From the NCBI GenBank assembly GCA_964059195.1, contig CAXKWD010000011.1, positions 16,479,478 through 16,543,477 of the forward strand: 64,000 bases of DNA, read 5' to 3'. Below the pieces are notes generated by a model. That model was not told where the DNA came from. It saw only the letters and a program-made list of their open reading frames with translations, and ran no database searches. Both the position numbers and the translations under genes were made by a program. The stretch is from Ectobius pallidus. Its lineage: Eukaryota; Arthropoda; Insecta; Blattodea; Ectobiidae. Position 1 is the first letter of the stretch. Each line of letters opens with the position of its first letter. Below, in pieces: positions 1 through 11,639 of the stretch.

Positions 1-529
1 GAATAGGATTTTCATAGGCCCCCTTAATCTATAGAAGCTTTCTTTTGATACGTTTCAACCAACACCACATTCTCCTATCCGGTATAGTCTACTTTTAAAT
101 ACATTTTTAGCCAAGTAAGGCTTTTGCCGACTCTTCGATTTCTCATGCTGGAACGACCAGGGTCGGTATGGTATTTATGAAGAAAACAGTAATATTTATC
201 CGAAATTGTTTACAGAATAACAAATTAAAGCACTCATTCTTATGTATAAAGAGACCATAGGTCTAAAACTTACATTCTTACTACACAAATCACATATTTA
301 TGTTTGTATTTCTATCAATAGCTTCAATAAAGAATGCTTTTTCTTAACGAAATAACAATTCGTTATTTAATCTGATCTGGCATTGGTAGAACAGTAAACT
401 TCCTGTTGGCTATGAACAAATGCTATAATATTCTGCAAGGATACTTATTCACTTGAATAAATATATGCACGGTTGTATAATTTGAGATATTATTAACAGT
501 AGAAATGATCACGCCTAAAGCACTTCTAG
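1..529. other. AT-rich stretch, nothing recognised
   Basis: No coding region, repeat boundary or RNA gene could be supported here on either strand. Confidence 0.5.
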
Positions 530-1120
530 GAAAATATTGGAATTGCTGAGACAGATCGACAGATTAAAGATAGCCAAGAGGACAAAGACAGATGGGCAAA
601 CAGATGGATGTACCGATGGATATAAGAACAAACACAAACAGAGAGAGGAGGACAGACGGATAGAAAGACATACAAACCAGACGATGGACGCACTGGAGGG
701 TAGGCATATTGTTAGAGTCGAAGAAAACAAGATAAACAGACGGAAGTACAGGTGGACATAGACAAGCTTACATGTAGGCGTATATAGAGAGAAAGGGAGA
801 GATAAAGAGAGACAGATATAGAGAGATATAAAGGCAGAAACAGAGGGAAAGACACATAGAAATGGCGACAAACAGAAGCAGAAATAGAGAGAAACAAAGA
901 CAGAGAGAGGCGGACGGAGGAACGGACGGACAGACGGAAAGTGGATGAATGGAAGGTTGGACGGAAGGAAGAATGATTGGATACATGGATAGACGGATGG
1001 GTGGATAGATAAAGAGAAAAGACAGGTTAAAAGAGAGATAAATGAAAGAAAGCGAGCGAAAAGAAAGAAGCAAATTATCGACAATGAAATAACCTTTCTT
1101 CTGTTTTGAAATTCTGAGTC
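530..1120 (+). repeat. purine-rich degenerate GACA/GATA/GGAC tract
   Basis: About 590 bp in which the + strand is strongly purine-biased and built of short related units such as gacagacg, gatagaga, gaaagaca and ggatggat. The long minus-strand open frames across it (Ser/Leu/Phe/Cys-rich) are low-complexity artefacts of this composition and not genes. It resembles Bkm-type GATA/GACA simple-sequence DNA of animals. Confidence 0.75.
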
Positions 1121-1825
1121 GCAGCACAGCTCAATGGCAGACTCTATGCAGTATGGATGAATCCGCATCGTGCAAATGTGGCATGTCCTCGATACAGATT
1201 CTTTGACGTTTGGCAATTTATGTCTTGTTACGGCTATGAAAAATCGACAGCTTCAATTCAAGAAAGAGGTTCACCCTATTCCTTGAAATGACATTTGTCA
1301 ATATCACTCTGCACCTTTAAGTACGTCCTTTTTAGTCCGATCATTGCTAAGTTTCAGTATAAAATAATATACTCCTTTTTTTATCTGACTAATTTATTAG
1401 TTTATACTTTAAACGAGTTTAAAATTATGGATTTGCCTCGCAGTTCGGATACTACGTTTTAAGCTCTCTTGTTTAAAGTACTGGATTCTAGATAGGTACC
1501 TATCACAAAATTTATTTGTAAAAAAGGTTAGTAGCAATATCAGCAGTATTTAATAATGCATTTATAACGTTTGTAATTACAGATAGATACCATTAATGAA
1601 CTTCATTTTCAGTAAGGTGTATGGATATTAAAACTTGAAAACATACAGTATATACAATCTTAAACGCTTATTAAAAGCTTTCCTGGTAGCAGAACTCAAA
1701 TATTTAGCATATATAAATGAAACATACCACACACACATTAGAACAATGATAGTCACAATATTTAAAATGTCAATCGTTTACATCAAGTGATAGTGACAGA
1801 GGATCACATTGTCAATTCCTCAATA
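1121..1825. other. AT-rich stretch, nothing recognised
   Basis: No supported gene. The part just upstream of the hammerhead-like motif at 1826 may belong to the same decayed Penelope-like element, but no inverted arm like those at 11.3 or 40.5 kb was found. Confidence 0.4.
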
Positions 1826-1869
1826 AGAACTGAAGATGGGCCATCATTGGTGCCGAAATGCATCTTTCT
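1826..1869 (+). ncRNA. degenerate hammerhead ribozyme-like motif
   Basis: The conserved core CTGAAGA (1830-1836) is followed by a weak stem II (GG...CC ends with mismatches), then GAA (1855-1857), the palindrome ATGCAT (1858-1863) and a C at the expected cleavage position (1864). Stem I would be AGAA with TTCT and needs a one-base bulge. The palindromic stem III matches the dimer-type minimal hammerheads of Penelope-like elements and the two better copies at 11982 and 40748. It is probably a decayed copy. Confidence 0.5.
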
Positions 1870-2485
1870 AACATGTGACAAGTTGGGATCCAGCAAGAAG
1901 GAGACTGACCATAAACAGATTACGCATAATGTTAGCAAGGGTGTCTCGGGCTACAGAGGAACGATGGGACTTCTGCTTGGATTTGCAGGGTCATTAGGTT
2001 GAAATGTATTGAATTTGTGTTCAAAATGTCTAAATGTATGTTCGTGTTGCTTATAGTCTATAAAAACGTGTTTAAGTGAGAAATGGTGACTTTATAAACA
2101 TCCTTTATATTTCCTTCGTCTCCTTAATGTAGATTTTCGTTTATTTTTAATTACAGTATATAAGTTTTCAATTATTACAAAGGTGTTTATTTCTGTAAAT
2201 GATATTTCTTTTACTGTATCATAATACTATTTTGGATAGTAAGGCCTTACGACCTTAACTCTGCCAGTTAAAATAATACGCGTACATTAATATTGTTATT
2301 AATATTATTTTTATAATTATCAATGTAATAATTATTATAATAATAATTAATTGTTACATTTAAACAAAATACAACTTATTATTTAAAATTTAACGCAAAT
2401 AGCTTTACGTATAGAGCCTAATAGAATTGTTTCATATTTGTGTGGTATTATACAACATGAATTTATCTGGGTTTACAACTAATAT
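1870..2485. other. AT-rich stretch with a possible LINE 3' tail
   Basis: Nothing coding. Positions 2240-2276 (aaggcctta...actctgccag then ttaaaataat) resemble the 3' end seen at 42120-42170 and may be the tail of a LINE. 2285-2400 is almost pure A/T. Confidence 0.35.
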
Positions 2486-2487
2486 GC

Positions 2488-2735
2488 GACAGCCTGCTTG
2501 GTCTAGTATTTATCATTGTTGACTACAGATCTATAGACCCGGGTTCGATCTGTGATACGTCCTAGGATTTTTCTGATATAGGGGTACCTGGAACGGGGTG
2601 CACTCTGAGGAGCAAGTTGATAAAAAAAAGTAGTAGTTCTGGGTTCGGAAACCATCAACAATGGACGTCGGAGTAATGCTGACAACTCCAGATGGATGTA
2701 GCGCCACTGAGTTTGTTTCATATTTTTGTTTTTAT
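2488..2735 (+). repeat. tRNA-derived SINE, family B
   Basis: A tRNA-like head with a B-box-like gggttcgatctg (about 2540) is followed by a body with 'ggaaaccatcaacaatgg', 'cggagtaatgctgac' and a tail with 'gtagcgccactgag'. The body and tail align by eye with the copies at 51566 and 53930 ('ggaaacca', 'gtcggcatgctgacc', 'atagcgccacgga'), which defines the family. The A box is poor. Confidence 0.6.
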
Positions 2736-4920
2736 GCCTATTTTGTGGTCAAGTTTGATTAGTGTTTAATTACCTTTCACTAAGTGTGAGTATAGTTTCT
2801 TAAGAAATGGTAGATGTGTTGATTTAGCTATTTTCGTCAATTAATGCGATTTCAGGATTTCAGTGTCAAAAACTCGAGAATACTCTAAAGTATAACTGCG
2901 AAAAATTCTATTCCGTTAGGACGCTTGGAACAGGTAACACCAGTTTAAACCTCAGTGCGCTTCCAGCTGTTATTGCATTCAAACTTCCATCACCCGTTTT
3001 TATGTTTCAATTTGTATGTTATTTTGCTACATTCAAAATATATCTTCTCCCATAAAAATAGAGATACAGCTGTGCATGTACTTTACTAAGTGTGTAATAA
3101 AATCACTGATCAGGTTTTCTGTACCTTAGTTCTTAAATATTCAGTATAATCACAGGTTAGTTTTATTAAACTTTGCATTTGGGTAAAATATTTTTAACAA
3201 AATCTTTAAAGAATATGAAATATCCATGAGGAAATTTGTAAAGCAACCATCAAAGAATCTCACTTAAAATAAATCAGGTCCATGTTTGAATACCTGTCGG
3301 AAGAGATATATTTTAATTTTATTTAAAAGAAATTAGTTAAATGAATTATTATCATAGGCAATCCCACGAGAGTTGCATTTATTAAGACCATTCCATGAAT
3401 AAAATGTAACGGATTATATAAATAATAATTACTTGCGTGCTTTGTTGTATAAAAACAAAACTAACAGTTGTGAGATCAGGCCTTACTGTGAATCAACCAT
3501 CCATGAATCGATTCGAGCTACCATAGTGTAATCAGTGCTACCAATGGTGCATATAAAAATAGTTAACTTCATTCAGGTAAGCTAACAGCAGAACATAATA
3601 AAAGCACACGAACTGGCTTGCACCGAATCGAAATTATGTTCTTAATCAATGTACATTTCTATTATTTCAATTTCCAAACAAGTTATGTTGTATAAAATAA
3701 TCTGTTTTCGTGCCGCTTAGTTGCAGCTTGTGACTATTAATCACTGCACACTGATACTCGCGTCTCCAGTAACGAACAGACGATTTTATCACGATAAAAC
3801 TCCATCCTCGCGATTCCTACAAGAATATTGCAAGATAAACGCCCGTGATTGGTATATATCCGAGGAATTGCTAAACATTATTGGTCAATATCAAACACGC
3901 GGCGTATGAGTTGAATAGTCTCAGTAAAAAAATTGAGATATTAAAATGAAAATTATACTTTAATTTCGACTTACATTTTAATCAGCGTGCAAATTTTCAA
4001 ATAGTTTAGAACATTTAAGAAACCCCGAAATCATTCATCTCAACTAATTCATGCATTTTTTATGTAGGTAACACCCCTTAACACAAGTCCTTGGTAGTCA
4101 TTGCCACTATCGTGTAATTGTTTCACCCCAAGCATTCTCTACAAGTTTTCACTCATCCCACTCTGCTACAGAGAAGTTGTAGTTACGAAACGTATTTTTG
4201 TTTCCACTGTTTCGTGGATCTCACGGAAAATGGGACTTGCTTGAGCGTAGGAAAGATAATATTATGGAAGTAGGGTGCGGGTATATTTTATTTCAAAAGC
4301 AAACATCTTGAATGATTTAACGAAATGGTTTGTCTTAGAGTTGCATTTCTCCAGTCTCAACTACATGCTCTCGCTCCCGTATAACCGAAACACTGGGGTA
4401 GACTGCGTTCGATCTGAACCAGTAGCCAGGTTCCTTTCTTATCATTAAAAGTATGAACAGTTCCACCTTATACCCCCGTTAATATAAAATATTTAGGACC
4501 AACCTAAGAAGTCTAGGCCTAGGAATGAATAAGAATATCAGCTATTAAGATTAATTAAGTCTATTATTAGGCCATATGAACATACATCTATGACTGCTGA
4601 CAGAGTGTAACATCAACCAAATTCACATAAAAGCCTGTAAAGTTAAAATTTAACTTGTTACTAGATGTAGGCCTACATATATAAATTCATTAATGATGAA
4701 ATTCATTATTGCTTTCTTATGTTTATACATAATTTTTTTTTATCAAGTGGAGTATTTCGTTTCGGTCGATTTTTTTTAAAACAATTCTTTCAAAATTAGT
4801 TATGCAAATATGAAAATGAAACATAGCTCACAGCTACATATTAACGTTATCATAACTTAACTGGGAACTAGTTTTTAGATGGTAATTTGTATTTGCCTCC
4901 AAGTTTATTCTATATTCTTT
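2736..4920. other. 2.2 kb without a supported gene
   Basis: AT-rich. An open frame at 3721-3909 (+, 62 codons) has no recognisable domain and no splice context. 4470-4486 carries 'ccaccttatacccccgtt', close to the terminal motif of the structures at 11.33 and 63.1 kb. Confidence 0.4.
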
Positions 4921-4926
4921 TCTCTT

Positions 4927-5237
4927 GTACGCCGTAGCGTATTGTTTGAGGCGCTGCGCTACAAACCGGAAGGTCGCGGGTTCAATTCCCGATGAGGTTG
5001 TTGGAGTTTTTCAATTGGCCTAATTCTTCTGGTGGCACTATGGCCCTGGGGTTGACTCAGCCTGTAACAGAAATGAGTACCAGAAGCAATCCTGGGGGTA
5101 AAGGTGGCCGGTGCGAAAGGCTGACAACCTTACCACCTTCACGTGCCGAGTGTCTAAAATCTGGGAGCCTCAACCTCCGGGAACCCTCTGGGAATCCATC
5201 GCCTGTATAGGGAACACTTTACTTTACTTTTTATTCT
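4927..5237 (+). repeat. tRNA-derived SINE, family A (full length)
   Basis: Begins gtacgccgtagcg and carries an internal Pol III-type B box (gcgggttcaattccc, 4976-4990). The body ('aattggcctaattcttctgg', 'gttgactcagcctgtaac') matches the copies at 45222, 30428 and 36170. The 3' end is a short ctttactttac tail. Flanking repeats attcttttctctt and attctttactctt differ at one base and are a likely 13-bp target duplication. The open frames across it are SINE-internal and not genes. Confidence 0.85.
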
Positions 5238-6545
5238 TTACTCTTAGCGTTAACTGTATTAAGACTAGTTTACATAATGAAATCAAGTTTCGTAACTGAG
5301 TTTCACAACATTTTTTTTTTTACTTCAATGCGCAAGTGCGAGATATACTGGTGTAGGACACTACGCAGTTTCGGCTTATTCCAACTTTCCACGGAACTAT
5401 AATAGCAATTTTGAGGTTATATGTTTTTTTTTTTTTTTTTTTAATGGGGAACTGAGGAAACTGTCAAATGCCTGGATTCATACGTGTTTCAAACGTTTAT
5501 ATGGAATTTTAACAACTTGAACTTCAGAAATACGGTGAAACGTGCGGTTGCACTGGAATTATTTTTTAAGGAAATAGGAGTAATTAGTTTCACGAAATCA
5601 CCTTCATGAAAGTAGATACGAAATCTAGTATCATTATGTAAACTAGCCTTTATTCTTCTCATGAACTTTCGAATTTCCTTACAGTGTCACTAGAATAGTA
5701 CATCTGTGGGCCTATAATAAGTGGAAGGATTTTGCCTTTGTGCGATGTCCAGCCAAATCTACGCCACGCAAAGATCTGAACTGTATAACATAGGTGGACG
5801 AAAGGAGGTCCAAATGCACCTCGAAGCCGGATTTTCCATTTTAGCCTTCGTTCGCGAGTTATGAGCAAAAATATGGCGGAAATCGTGAATTTTAGCGCTA
5901 TTGATGAACCAGTTTTCAGTAAAACTTTTCAATTGTAAAATTAATTGCAGGTGTTGCCATAGCAACTGGGGAAAAAGAGCATTGCTGAAATTGAGCAGTC
6001 GTCATCATAAAGTCGAGAAGGACAACCACTTCAAGTTGTAGGACCCTAAACATTTAAAGTTGTAGGGCTCTATCTTTGGAAAGGGTGCTTCTCTACGGTG
6101 CAATTATGGGTTGCTCAAGAGTTGGAAGCGCAAACAATCTATACATCTTAGCTATAAATGGAAGAACACTTAATATAAGGTATTTTATCCAAAAGCTGTA
6201 TCACGAATTTTTGTATAATATCGGGTCTTTTATATTTGAGGGGGTTAAAGCCAAAGTGGGTAAGTAATGTTTTATGCATTTAGAGAAACAGAAGGTTTTG
6301 TTAGATGCATTATAATAATCTCTTCTAATATTGTCCTCCCACCTACGCATATACATACATATATAGTGTATGAACATAATAGATCTCACACTACTCTTCC
6401 TGCTAACATATCTATGCCGCAACATTGCATTGCAATACTTAGGTTAAAAAATTTTAAAACGTGACTTACACCACTGTGGCTTTAACGCCCTCATTTTTAA
6501 AATATTATCTGTACCACCAACAACCCGGTACGCGAAATATCAAAG
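5238..6545. other. unassigned stretch, including a higher-GC block
   Basis: A T-run lies at about 5425-5442. Positions 5640-6070 are less AT-rich and look like part of an unidentified repeat; the minus-strand frames at 5659-5965 show no recognisable domain. No gene is supported. Confidence 0.35.
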
Positions 6546-6553
6546 GTAATAAT

Positions 6554-6991
6554 TAGGGATGGGTCCTCGATACTTTCGATACCTCGATACTCTCGATACT
6601 TGCATGGTATCGGCATCGAACGATACTTCAGAAAACTCGCTCGATACTTTTTCGATACTTTTGTAATTCTGAAATTTTGCAATTAAGTGAGAATGCTAGT
6701 ATTTTTTAACAAAAACTTGTAAGTGGACTGTTTAAAAAACTAATTTTAGCTTTAATGTAGAGTTTAAAAATAATTATAGGCTACTGATGATATTAAATTT
6801 GGTCTCATTAAATATGCAGACTTAATTAATTTAGTTGGTATTACACAATTCTCTCAAATTTTAATTTTTAATGTACCTATTTATTGAAACTGAAAATGTT
6901 GAAGGTATCGAGTATCGAAGTATCGAGTATCGAGGAAAAAATCATGTATCGGTATCGAGTATCGAGAAAATTTGGTATCGACCCATCCCTA
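6554..6991. mobile_element. hAT-type non-autonomous element with TATCGA subterminal array
   Basis: Terminal inverted repeats tagggatgggt and acccatcccta bound 438 bp, flanked by an exact 8-bp duplication gtaataat (6546-6553 and 6992-6999), the hAT signature. Inside, both ends are packed with cgatac/gtatcga hexamers (about seven in the first 110 bp, about eight in the last 90 bp, in mirrored orientation). The centre is AT-rich with no coding capacity. Subterminal motif clusters in hAT elements commonly bind the transposase; that role is inferred. Confidence 0.9.
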
Positions 6992-6999
6992 GTAATAAT

Positions 7000-8067
7000 A
7001 TAATTAAAAATAGTGTAATGTATGTAAGAACTATATCAGTTTTAATAACTAGACTGTTTTATTCACCCCGCAGTAGAATAAATGATTTAGAAATTATGTG
7101 CCTGTCGAAATCATAAACGCAGGGGATGCCATGGGTACCTGCTAGTGTTAAATGGCAGGAAGAGATGTCTCGCTTGATCAGTTTAAACTAGTCTACTTTT
7201 TATAATACACGCAACAAGCAATTTCCTCTTCTCGTTACAAGGTATAATCAACAACTATGTGCGTACGATTTCTTTACAAAATCAGCTAATCAGCGGTATT
7301 CTTTAAATTAAACAAATCCTAAACACGAGTGTTTGTTATGAGCTCTATAAGCCTATATGACACATATTTATGAAACTTCTTATATAATCGTGAAGGACTG
7401 TACATATTAAATCATAAAATACATAGAAATAATGCAGAACTCACCATTACTGTCTGTTCTAGGTGACTTGGCTTCTTCCCCTGAAAAATTAAAATTAATT
7501 AATTAACCTCCTAGGACTACATTCCAAGCTAAAAAATAACAAGGATTGCCAAGAGGGGTACCACAGAAACAAAAGTAATCTTATACAGTAGCAATGTAAA
7601 GCACCAAATATGTCTCTTAATTCCAAGTTTGACTTCAATTGAATATTTTATTATTTTCTGTAAAAGAAAAGTACATGCTTTAAAATTTGGGGATTTAGTG
7701 TCTATTGCAGTTACATATATTGCAGTTTCAATCAATGCAGTTTTGCACAGCTTTTGTCTTCGTAACTGCATTATTTGGATAACTTCTATATATTTTACAT
7801 TATCTGAATTACATTTTTTCTGTTACTTTAACTTTTTAGACATTTTCGTTTCACAACGCCAACTTACTACGGGAATAACTGAATAAAATGACTAACATGT
7901 TAGATTCAAAATAATTATACAAAACAATGCATTAAAATTTAGAACAATCAATTCACACTCGTAGCAACACAACTTTCTACAATGTGACATTTATACATGT
8001 TTGCTTTATTGTTACACGGAATCCAAAGCAGGGTACCAGAGAACCCCAATAAACATTTCAATTATTT
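7000..8067. other. AT-rich stretch, nothing recognised
   Basis: Overlapping open frames at 7529-7886 are hydrophobic, AT-driven and present on both strands; no family is recognisable and none is called. Confidence 0.4.
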
Positions 8068-8075
8068 TTTATAAT

Positions 8076-8840
8076 CAGGGCCCTGATTTTGATGACCTAA
8101 AAATACTTAAAAATGAGCTATAAAATGATTGAAAAAATACAGGAAAATGACCCAAAAATTTATGTGAAAATGCTCTTTTATTCATCAGATTTGTGTCTAT
8201 TCTACATTAATGTTTTTGACCCCGTTATGTAGACTTGTAATTAGTTAATTGGCACATACGGTTAAATGAAAACAGCAAACAACGTCTTTCAGTTTCCAAA
8301 TTAAAATTATAACAAGATCTATTTAATTATGATTATTTAGAGTTCTCATAATATTAAATGTAAGTAAATGCACAAAGATTCCATATAATGCAAGAAACAA
8401 CACAAAATTAGAAAATAAAGACTTTAAAATTAAAAAATGGCCTAAAATATGAAATGTGGGAATAAAAGACCATAAAATGGTCAAAAATGACAAAATAATG
8501 ACTTTGAATACTAAAAATAAAAATAAAAAAATGACTCTAAAATTGCCATTTTTGTAATCTAGGAGTCATGATCAGAATACCTTCACTAGTGGGCAACATC
8601 CATGATCAGTGGCGGACGCAGAGGGGGGATAGGGATGTTATATCACCCCCGAAATTTGAAAAAAGGCTATATATGGACTCTAAGTGGCCAGTTTTATAAA
8701 CTAATTATATATGTAAGTTAATTACTTTTTTTAGTATTCTTTCTACCTATTCAAATCCCCCCCCGAAAAAAAATTATGCGTCCGCCACTGTCCATGATGT
8801 ACCAGTTAAAAGATGACATGTCATCAAAATCCGGGCCCTG
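8076..8840. mobile_element. hAT-type non-autonomous element
   Basis: Ends cagggccctgattttgatga and tcatcaaaatccgggccctg form about 20-bp inverted repeats starting CAGGG, typical of hAT. Flanks tttataat (8068-8075) and ttcatcat (8841-8848) agree at 6 of 8 positions, an eroded duplication. The interior has repeated 'aaaatgac' and 'cctaaaa' words and no coding capacity. A second, younger element (8607-8790) is inserted near its right end. Confidence 0.8.
8607..8790. mobile_element. hAT-type MITE nested in the 8076 element
   Basis: A 184-bp element with inverted ends cagtggcggacgca and tgcgtccgccactg and an exact 8-bp duplication tccatgat (8599-8606 and 8791-8798). C-runs and G-runs lie just inside the ends. 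The perfect duplication, against the eroded one of its host, shows it is the later insertion. Confidence 0.93.
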
Positions 8841-8848
8841 TTCATCAT

Positions 8849-9375
8849 ATAGATAAATAATGCAAATTACGAACCATAAACTTATATACAAACATTAAAT
8901 GTTACCAATAATGTTCTAGAAAATTTGGCCAATAGAAACCGAGAGGAGAGAACTGGCTATAATATTATATAAACAGGATCTCCGTAAGGCCGTGGTTTCA
9001 TAATGGACAGATCGAAGTTGAAAGCTCCTGAGAAGAAAACAGGAAGGAGGAAGATGTGTTGGGAGTGCTCCAAATCCGAGAGAAGCTGACCTTCACACAG
9101 TGATAGCAAGTGGGAGGAGGATGTGAAGAATGTGTAGGAAAATAGCTCAATTGCATAACCCTAAATTCTGACACACACACAAATATTTCACCTCTATTGT
9201 GAAGCTTCTTCATGCACTCTTCATCATGATGCATTAACATTACGTGCATTTTATACAGTGTGTTCCAAAATTATAGAGAAAATCATATGTAGTTATAGAT
9301 AATTGCTGAGACCAATCAAATCAAATCTTCTTCTTTTAACAGTATTTGTATAGTAAATTAAAAACTTATAGACCG
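8849..9375. other. unassigned stretch
   Basis: No gene supported. The minus-strand frame 8998-9249 has no recognisable domain. Confidence 0.35.
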
Positions 9376-9380
9376 TTATA

Positions 9381-9637
9381 AATTCGCGGGTGCGTGGGGC
9401 AAAGTCCACCATCCACAAAAATTGAGATAGGTCCATAGAGTTATAGATAAAATGTTCTCTAGATTTGTGTTAAGTCCAGTAAGTCATATTAAAAAAACGT
9501 ACGGTAGTTATGGATGTGTGCCTCGTGGGTTTATCCATCTCTAAAGCGATGTTGGGCGGGTAAAGTGTGTTAAGTCACTCTAATTCTCAGTAATAAGAAA
9601 GTGAACTTAACTCTCTTTGCCCCCGCAGCCGCGAATT
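9381..9637. mobile_element. small TIR element (MITE), superfamily unclear
   Basis: Inverted ends aattcgcgggtgcgtggggc and gcccccgcagccgcgaatt bound 257 bp; 'gttaagtc' words recur inside. The flanks do not show a clear duplication, so the superfamily is left open. Confidence 0.6.
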
Positions 9638-9759
9638 ATTGGGAGACGAAACGGGTTTGTGGATTAGAAACATATCTATTAATTACTGTAATACCAAACA
9701 GAACTTGGCCTAGATTAATGAAGAATGGGATTTAGAAATTAAGGAATATAATATGAATT

Positions 9760-9800
9760 CAATTTATTTTATTAATTTAACCTGGCGGAGTTAAGGATTT
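9760..9800 (-). repeat. possible LINE 3' tail fragment
   Basis: On the minus strand it reads 'ccttaactccgccaggttaa' followed by A/T-rich tail sequence, like the tail at 42120-42170. Only about 40 bp, so weak. Confidence 0.3.
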
Positions 9801-9861
9801 AAGTGAAAATTACCAGTTTTTTACGCATGTTTTACACGTCATGAAGAAAACTTAACGCGTC

Positions 9862-10186
9862 AAGTCCCAACCCAGCTTTTGATCCCCCATTCGTCTGTTA
9901 TCCATATTACCATGAACTCCTAACGACAGTATCTCTGGCAATCCCTTTCTCAGGTGGGATCCAAAGCCGCCGTTGAAGAGTAGAAGTCTGGGATCCAACT
10001 GGAATAGACACCTGTAGAATGGTGATGCATGAAATGGAGGAATGAAAGGAAGTGAAGATTCCAACCTCACATACTCCTTACTGACTACGGGAAACCACAT
10101 ACGAACTCAGGTTAGTAGATATGTGAAATCGAACCCGCAGTCCTCCAAATGCGAATCTGCTACACTACTGTCTCAGCCACCTTGTT
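9862..10186 (-). repeat. tRNA-derived SINE, family D
   Basis: On the minus strand a tRNA-like head (ggtggctgagacagtagtg, then the B-box gcgggttcgatttc at about 10125-10138) leads into a body of about 270 bp. The open frame on this strand (9852-10100) is SINE-internal. No second copy was found in the window. Confidence 0.55.
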
Positions 10187-10387
10187 AAAGGCAAGAAAGT
10201 ATAGTACGATTAAAGTGTTTTCGTCAGTATTCAATGAGAAGTAAGTCTTTAAGCTCTCTATAAGGATTTTGCTTGTATTCTGTTTGTGAAGATTAGTTCT
10301 TTCTGTATAGAGAAGTGTTTTTATTTTCGTTGCTGCCTACAAAAGTAACCGTTCTAGAAATGTTATGACTGGTCTCATATTTTACAG

Positions 10388-10612
10388 GCTTCGTGATTCT
10401 CTATACAGAAGCAGAGCTAAATGGGAAGTCATACATCACCGATATCAATAAACCTTTCCAGAAGGAAGAATCTGAAAACATCTGTAACCTCCGATGACAA
10501 GAAAGTGAACAGTGTAGTTGCTCTGAATCGGAAGCCCAGGTTGCTGCTTTACCAGATACAATATGGCTTCCAGCAAACTCCGAAATACGATACCCAACGA
10601 ACTTTACCATCC
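10388..10612 (+). pseudogene. beta/gamma-crystallin-like exon remnant
   Basis: After a good acceptor (atattttacag, ending 10387) one frame reads GFVILYTEAELNGKSYITD, then a Cys-Asn-Leu segment, and stops at a TGA (about 10492). A one-base shift at that point gives DDKKVNSVVALNRK and LLLYQIQYGFQ, ending at TAA (10611-10613). Together they resemble two successive beta/gamma-crystallin strands (xxLYxxxxxxG, then CNL...VNSVxx, then LYQxxxxG). A single-base deletion, a sequencing error or a retained gene fragment would each explain the break. Secreted crystallin-fold proteins occur in arthropods; any function here is unknown. The assignment rests on pattern only. The opposite strand is also open (10401-10664) but shows no recognisable motif. 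Confidence 0.35.
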
Positions 10613-10664
10613 TAACCAAGGCTACCAACATTCTGTAACTTATTACCACCATTCCTGAACTCAT

Positions 10665-11300
10665 AACGTATAGTTTGTTCTGTTAATGATAGCATTGCTC
10701 TCCTAGACTCGTAATTATAGCATTCCTTTTTGTTTTATACATATTGAAAGAAAAAAAATCTGCATATTTCCATGATTTGTATAACAAGAGTCTAAAACCA
10801 TAAAGGTGACTTTTTCCACCTGAAAATAGTTTACGAAAATGTGAAAACTATTTTATTTCATAAGTGAGTTATCTACACAACTGTGAATTTATTTATATGC
10901 TAAATATAATCAAGGACCGGTAATCTTTGAATATTTGGCACTTTACTTATTTTCTTCTGGTTCCAGTTTATTTAGGTAAGTTTCTATAAACTAAACAGCA
11001 AAGTCAAAATAAGAACTATATTCGTGAGATAGTTATAAAAATAAAGAAATGTTTATAAACTGGCATTATTATGTCATTAGTAGGAGCTTATAAGATAAGT
11101 TGCAAGCTACTTTCCTAGGGTTGTAACGTGATTGTAAAAGCTAATTGCAGTATAAACTTTACAGTAACTAAAAAAAATTTCTTAAAAATTAATAATTACT
11201 TTTACTAATTTGCCACGTCCCATAGACAACTGCCATAGCTGTAAATAATTTTCAGATTAAGCTATTATAATCCATGTTTATAATAAACTCACTGAAACAA
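10665..11300. other. AT-rich stretch, nothing recognised
   Basis: No gene, RNA or repeat boundary supported. Confidence 0.45.
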
Positions 11301-11305
11301 TAACA

Positions 11306-11631
11306 AGTTGACAAATATATTCACCTTATACCCTCAATTTTACTTATAAATGAAATGCATTTTAAGCCACTTGGGATACTCTGAAGTTAAATAACACTGC
11401 GTACTAGTCGTAGTGTACAAAATCACCATGCAGCAGTTGCAGCACTAGTTCCCAATAGTTTTATGTAGAAGGTCAATAGCCGTAATATACAAAAAGATTA
11501 CAATATCAGCAGTTGCACAATTGTTATTTATGGGAAGTCACTATGTAGCAGTTGTATTGTGTATGTGTTAAAATTATATTATGCACTAATTAAAACACTT
11601 TTTTGAATTTCGCAGATGTTCAATGTAGTTC
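11306..11631 (+). repeat. left inverted arm of the Penelope-like element
   Basis: Reverse complement of 12058-12375 with a few substitutions and small indels. Contains 'cagttgcagcactag' and 'gcagttgtattgtgtatgtg' words mirrored in the right arm. Confidence 0.9.
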
Positions 11632-11639
11632 CCAGGACG

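Noticed and set aside
515..1216. 233-codon minus-strand open frame rich in Ser, Leu, Phe and Cys
   Set aside because: It translates the purine-rich simple-sequence tract; overlapping frames are equally open and composition-driven.
4992..5299. Open frames at 4992-5210 and 5111-5299
   Set aside because: They lie inside SINE A; equivalent frames appear in the other copies at 36157 and 45290, as expected for a repeat.
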